A stretch of DNA of 9,145 nucleotides from Bacteroidota bacterium (GTDB taxonomy: Bacteria; Bacteroidota; Bacteroidia; B-17B0; Aurantibacillaceae). Within the stretch, counting starts at the first letter, position 1. Each line of letters opens with the position of its first letter. The position numbers were made by a program, and so were the translations under genes. The stretch lies in the NCBI GenBank assembly GCA_005800865.1, contig SYEI01000328.1:1-9145 (forward strand). The letters are read 5' to 3'. Positions 5,923-9,145 of the stretch are shown here, one piece after another. The notes beneath the pieces are model-generated. The model ran no database searches. It was not told the origin of the DNA and saw only the letters and a program-made list of their open reading frames with translations.

Positions 5923-6534
5923 ATGAAAATAAAAATCTTACATAAAATCCCACATGCATTACTTTACTCGCGTTTAGTAGTTGCCATTTTGATTATAATT
6001 TTTTCTTTTACAGTTATTTCGCCAATAATCATCGTAACACTTAGTATTTATGCAATTTTGAGTGATGTGTTTGATGGAATCATAGCTCGACAATTAAAAA
6101 TTTCAACTATTGAAATGAGGCAACTGGATACAAAAATTGATACGGTATTTTGGTTTAGCTGTTTATTTTATATCTGTATTACTCATTCTCAATTTTTAAA
6201 AGCTCATCTGTTGCAAATTTCTATTTTAGTTTTTTCTGAATTATTTATTATAGCTTTTGGTTTTTTGAAATTTGAAGAGCGCATTTCTTATCATACTATT
6301 TTTTCAAAATTTTGGGCATTGCTTCTTTTATGGTTTTTTATCGACTTGATTTTAAATAATTCAAGTCATTATAGTTTTATCATCTCTTTTTGGTATGGCA
6401 TTTTTGTGCAAATGGAGATTTTGCTAATCACTATTATTTTAAAAGACAACCAAACGGATGTTCCAGGCTTTTTAAAAGCCATTAAACTCAGAAAAGGTTT
6501 AAAAATTTCAAGAAATCGACTTTTTAATGGTTAA
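5923..6534 (+). CDS. CDP-alcohol phosphatidyltransferase family membrane enzyme with altered signature
   Basis: Members of this family transfer a phosphatidyl (or other phospho-alcohol) group from a CDP-linked donor to an alcohol in the inner membrane, making phospholipid headgroups. The signature D-x2-D-G-x2-A-R-x8-G-x3-D-x3-D is present at residues 48-73: D48, D51, G52, A55, R56, D69 and D73 are all in place, but the central Gly is Met65. Five to six hydrophobic segments (about 17-45, 74-88, 97-116, 128-145, 152-173) fit the usual six-helix core, and the 203-residue length is normal for small members. The ATG at 5923 was preferred over an in-frame start at 5851 because the longer form would overlap the lipoprotein gene and adds only a non-family stretch. 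It lies 28 nt after that gene. The substrate cannot be read from the sequence; PgsA-like activity is possible but not shown. Confidence 0.85.
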   Translation: MKIKILHKIPHALLYSRLVVAILIIIFSFTVISPIIIVTLSIYAILSDVFDGIIARQLKISTIEMRQLDTKIDTVFWFSCLFYICITHSQFLKAHLLQISILVFSELFIIAFGFLKFEERISYHTIFSKFWALLLLWFFIDLILNNSSHYSFIISFWYGIFVQMEILLITIILKDNQTDVPGFLKAIKLRKGLKISRNRLFNG

Positions 6535-6579
6535 AACGTCCTTAACTAACAAATTGCTGTTTACAAGTAACTTTCATAA

Positions 6580-6601
6580 GTTAAAACTTAACGTTTTTTT
6601 T
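6580..6601 (+). terminator. Weak AT-rich hairpin with a T run, possible terminator
   Basis: GTTAA (6580-6584) and TTAAC (6588-6592) can pair around AAC, and eight T residues follow (6594-6601). A wider pair, AAAACGT (6534-6540) with ACGTTTT (6591-6597), could enclose it. The stem is short and AT-rich, so termination after the phosphatidyltransferase gene is only possible, not strong. The rest of the 128-nt gap 6535-6662 holds a candidate promoter and no coding frame. Confidence 0.3.
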
Positions 6602-6609
6602 GATTTAGT

Positions 6610-6640
6610 TTTGTTTTTATCGAGAAAACAACTAATTTAA
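6610..6640 (+). promoter_or_regulatory. Candidate promoter for the barrel/SPOR gene pair
   Basis: TTTG (6610-6613) is followed after 19 nt by TAATTTAA (6633-6640), which matches TAnnTTTG at the first TA and two Ts but not at the last two bases. Transcription would start near 6646, leaving about 17 nt of leader before the ATG at 6663. This is the best candidate seen in the gap but weaker than the two promoters further left. Confidence 0.35.
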
Positions 6641-6662
6641 TCGATTATTAAACGATAAATTT

Positions 6663-7937
6663 ATGAATAGAATTTCTACAAAAGTATCTTTTTTAGCGGT
6701 TTGCTTAGTTGTTTTAAACAATTCTTTTGCCCAATTATCAGTTACGGCTCAAGCCGGAGGTCTAAAATTTTTAGGAGATGTGGGTAGAAAAAATAATGCT
6801 AACTTTTTTAGTGATATGCGCTTAGGTTATAATCTAGGAGTTGAGTATCGTATTGGAAAAGTTTTAGGGATTGGCATTGATGGAATGTATGGCAAGTTGG
6901 CCGGAACGGATAATGATAAAAGTTCTCATTTAAACTTTCAATCTACTGTAATGGGTGGAGGCCTTAATTTATTTGCGTTTTTTGATAAGTTAGGTGAAAA
7001 GGAAAAAGATGTTTCTCCATATATACATGCAGGTTTTGGCTATTTAATGTTTGATCCTTACGGAGATTTAAGAGATAAAAACGGCATCGAATATCAATAT
7101 TGGACTGATGGTTCAATCCGTAATTTAACAGAATCAACAGCTAACGATCCTTTATCGGCTTTTTTAAAAAGAGACTATAAATACGAAACTCAGCTAAAAG
7201 ATTCTGTAGCAAATTATGCCCGTAGCACATTTTATATTCCTGTGGGGCTTGGTGCTAAATTTAAAATGGGTTTTCGTGCTAGTTTAAGAGTAGGGGTTAC
7301 CTACAATATTTGTATGAGCGACTACATTGATAATAGCAAAAAAGGTGGTAATGATAGTTGGGCTTCTGCGAATGTGGGGCTTAATATTAATTTTGGCAAA
7401 AAACCAAAAGATGCTTACAGTAATGTAGATTTTAAAGCAGTTGATAATTCGGATACAGATGGCGATGGCGTTAAAGACCTAGATGATAATTGTTTAGGAA
7501 CTCCTAAAGGAGTTAAAGTTGATGGAAAAGGATGTCCTGATGATAAAGATGATGATGGTGTATTTGATTACATGGACAAAGAATTAACATCTAAAAAAGG
7601 TGCAAAAGTGGATGGTAATGGTGTTACTATAGATGAAGAAGCATTAGCAAAACGTCAATTAGCTTGGGATAGTTTATCAACTGAAAGAAGTGAAGGATTT
7701 AATAATGCACCTAGTTTATCTTATTTGAAGGAAATAGAGGAAAAAGCAAAACAAAATCAAGCACAAACAGGAAAAGCGTCTAAAATACCTGCTGAATTTG
7801 TAGAAGCGGATTATAATAAAGACGGTAATATTTCAGCAGCAGAAATTACAAAAACCATTGATGGGTTCTTCGAGGGAGAAAACTCATTTAATGTTGAGAA
7901 GATAAATAAGCTCATCGACTATTTCTTTGAGCAGTAA
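6663..7937 (+). CDS. Outer-membrane beta-barrel protein with thrombospondin type 3 repeats and a C-terminal EF-hand
   Basis: The 424-residue protein has a signal peptide (1-23, ending NNSFA). Residues about 24-248 look like an eight-stranded-type barrel: alternating strands such as LGYNLGVEYRIG (54-65), VMGGGLNLFAFF (96-107), YIHAGFGYLMF (120-130), FYIPVGLGAKF (190-200), ASLRVGVTYNI (206-216) and ASANVGLNINFG (234-245). It then carries calcium-type repeats, DTDGDGVKDLDDNC (264-277) and DDKDDDGVFDYMD (293-305), the thrombospondin type 3 pattern often placed between barrel and OmpA domain. The OmpA-like peptidoglycan-binding domain is absent. Instead, a linker leads to a canonical EF-hand loop with D383, N385, D387, N389, S391 and E394 in the six ligand positions, and the tail ends LIDYFFEQ. 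It probably binds Ca2+ outside the cytoplasm. It is 9 nt upstream of the SPOR-domain gene. The role is unknown. Confidence 0.85.
   Translation: MNRISTKVSFLAVCLVVLNNSFAQLSVTAQAGGLKFLGDVGRKNNANFFSDMRLGYNLGVEYRIGKVLGIGIDGMYGKLAGTDNDKSSHLNFQSTVMGGGLNLFAFFDKLGEKEKDVSPYIHAGFGYLMFDPYGDLRDKNGIEYQYWTDGSIRNLTESTANDPLSAFLKRDYKYETQLKDSVANYARSTFYIPVGLGAKFKMGFRASLRVGVTYNICMSDYIDNSKKGGNDSWASANVGLNINFGKKPKDAYSNVDFKAVDNSDTDGDGVKDLDDNCLGTPKGVKVDGKGCPDDKDDDGVFDYMDKELTSKKGAKVDGNGVTIDEEALAKRQLAWDSLSTERSEGFNNAPSLSYLKEIEEKAKQNQAQTGKASKIPAEFVEADYNKDGNISAAEITKTIDGFFEGENSFNVEKINKLIDYFFEQ
7452..7583 (+). other. Thrombospondin type 3 calcium-binding repeat region within the barrel protein
   Basis: Residues 264-307 hold two Asp-rich units (DTDGDGVKDLDDNC and DDKDDDGVFDYMD) separated by GTPKGVKVDGKGCP. 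Spaced Asp residues and the paired Cys (277, 291) are typical of this repeat, which binds Ca2+ and acts as a stiff linker. A degenerate third unit may follow around residues 313-323 (GAKVDGNGVTI). Confidence 0.8.
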
Positions 7938-7946
7938 ACTAAGCAT

Positions 7947-9145
7947 ATGATAAAACCACTTATTATTTTATTTAACACTGTATCAGTATTTTTATTTAGT
8001 TTTTTTTTCGGCGACACACCTGTAACTATTTCGGGTAATTTCCCAAAAAGCGCTAACGTAGCCACAGAGTTTACAGCAGAAATAAAAATTAATAAAGGCA
8101 GTATTGGTGGTTTTGCAAAGCTTCAGTTAGAAGTGCCTCAGGGGTTTATAGTTAAAGAATTAGATAGTAAAACAGGGAATTTTTCTTTTGCAACTAATAT
8201 TGCTAAAATCATTTGGACCTCCATGCCAAGTGATCAAGAGTTTACGGTAAAGTTTGCTATTACTGCAGATGCTTCAGCAGCAGGAGCAAAAACGATAGCG
8301 TCAAAATTTTCTTACGTTAATAATAATAATAAAGAGGTTGTTGAAATGACACCTGCCGAAATTATGATTGGTGATGGTTCAACAGCACCTGTAGCTGCTA
8401 CTTCAACTCCACCAGCAGAAACAACTTCCTCAACAATTCCTCCAGTAACAGAAACAACTCCCGCTGCCGCTTCTTCAACTCAATCGTTTGATAATCCAAC
8501 AGAACCAAACTCAAATATTGTTGCGGCACGAAATATTACTCCTGGCGCAAATGCAAACGAGTATAATGTTGAAGTGAAAATTAAAAAGGGTGAAGTTAAA
8601 GGATTTGCAAAATATCAAGAGGTTTTACCTGCTGGCTATAATGCAAAGGCCGATAAATTAAACGGCAGTTCTTTTTCTGTATCTGACGGGAAACTAAAAT
8701 TTGTTTGGGTATCATTACCTAAAGATGAAGAATTAGTAGTGTCTTATGTTTTAGAAAAAACAGCCTCGGCTTCAGCTGATGCTAAATTAGATAATGGCGA
8801 ATTTTCTTATTTAGAAAACGACCAAAGTAAAAAAGTGAAAATGTCAATTGACGTTCTTGGAAATTCTACTCCTTCTGCTGTTGCTAAAGTTACTGAACCA
8901 ACTCCAACTCCAACTCCAACAGTTGCAGCTGAACCTGTAACAACTGTTGCAACTTCAGAACCAGTAAAAACAGAACCAACAACTACCACAGAGCCTGTTA
9001 AAACTGAACCTGTTGCTACTGCTACTTCTAATGAGCCAAAAACAACAGTTGCTAAAAAGGAAGGAAGTGTAGTTTACAATGTGCAAATTGGAGCATTTAA
9101 TAATGCTATTCAATCAGAAGTGTTAGCTAAGAAATTTAATATTTC
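7947..9145 (+). CDS. Secreted protein with a duplicated beta-rich domain and a SPOR domain, 3' end beyond the window
   Basis: The frame begins with ATG at 7947, 9 nt after the barrel gene, and stays open for 399 codons to the window end. Residues 1-22 are a hydrophobic signal or anchor. Two copies of one domain follow (about 40-134 and 205-299). Aligned pairs include AEIKINKGSIGGFAK with VEVKIKKGEVKGFAK, LEVPQGF with EVLPAGY, IIWTSMPSDQEFTV with FVWVSLPKDEELVV, and KFSYVNNN with EFSYLEND. They look like immunoglobulin/cohesin-like beta sandwiches, but no family name is certain. Pro/Thr/Ala-rich linkers occupy about 143-193 and 305-372. From residue 375, SVVYNVQIGAFNNAIQ matches the opening strand of a SPOR domain, which binds glycan strands lacking stem peptides at sites of cell-wall remodelling. 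Inference: a periplasmic or outer-membrane-attached cell-wall-associated protein, coupled with the upstream barrel. Confidence 0.85.
   Translation, partial: MIKPLIILFNTVSVFLFSFFFGDTPVTISGNFPKSANVATEFTAEIKINKGSIGGFAKLQLEVPQGFIVKELDSKTGNFSFATNIAKIIWTSMPSDQEFTVKFAITADASAAGAKTIASKFSYVNNNNKEVVEMTPAEIMIGDGSTAPVAATSTPPAETTSSTIPPVTETTPAAASSTQSFDNPTEPNSNIVAARNITPGANANEYNVEVKIKKGEVKGFAKYQEVLPAGYNAKADKLNGSSFSVSDGKLKFVWVSLPKDEELVVSYVLEKTASASADAKLDNGEFSYLENDQSKKVKMSIDVLGNSTPSAVAKVTEPTPTPTPTVAAEPVTTVATSEPVKTEPTTTTEPVKTEPVATATSNEPKTTVAKKEGSVVYNVQIGAFNNAIQSEVLAKKFNI
8898..8920 (+). repeat. CCAACT hexanucleotide tandem repeat (3.8 copies) in a Pro-Thr linker
   Basis: CCAACT is repeated without mismatch and encodes Pro-Thr dipeptides (residues 318-324) in the second linker of the SPOR-domain protein. 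Gain or loss of a unit stays in frame, so copy number could vary between strains and change only linker length. Confidence 0.8.

Noticed and set aside
8807..8989. Minus-strand Gly/Val-rich frame
   Set aside because: It is the antisense reading of the Pro/Thr-rich linker; low-complexity linkers commonly give such frames.

Overview
The window looks like a chromosomal segment of a low-GC member of the Bacteroidota. The reasons are the AT-rich sequence, the many secreted proteins whose signal peptides end in an 'AQ'-type site, promoter candidates of the Bacteroidota form (TTTG at -33, TAnnTTTG at -7), the lack of strong purine-rich ribosome binding sites, and families typical of the phylum (stand-alone TonB-C-like protein, barrel with calcium-binding repeats, BetR-like HTH regulator). 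The species cannot be read from the sequence.

Left half (1-3847, minus strand). This is one tightly packed operon read right to left: an HTH regulator, ispD (isoprenoid MEP pathway), a PolX/PHP protein, a secreted TonB-C-like protein, and the start of a further secreted protein cut by the window edge. Junctions are a 1-nt gap, then overlaps of 4, 29 and 20 nt. The last two genes appear to start with TTG. A Bacteroidota-type promoter lies just upstream of the regulator, and a perfect 7-bp inverted repeat covers its -33 box.

Middle (3848-6662, plus strand). A divergent intergenic region with its own promoter leads into two very short membrane-protein genes (39 and 55 aa), a secreted protein with a CsgG-like N-terminal domain and a barrel-like C-terminal half, a small putative lipoprotein, and a CDP-alcohol phosphatidyltransferase-family membrane enzyme. 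Spacings are 9-28 nt, so these may be one envelope-related transcription unit.

Right (6663-9145, plus strand). After a 128-nt gap come an outer-membrane barrel protein with thrombospondin type 3 repeats and a C-terminal EF-hand, and, 9 nt further, a long secreted protein that runs off the window. The latter has two copies of one beta-rich domain separated by Pro/Thr linkers and the beginning of a SPOR domain.

The most notable points are a PolX protein whose polymerase catalytic site is visibly degraded while its PHP nuclease site is intact, two short membrane-protein genes ahead of the CsgG-like gene, an altered CDP-alcohol signature (Gly to Met), and the calcium-repeat barrel/SPOR gene pair. 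I saw no RNA genes, insertion sequences, CRISPR arrays or phage genes.
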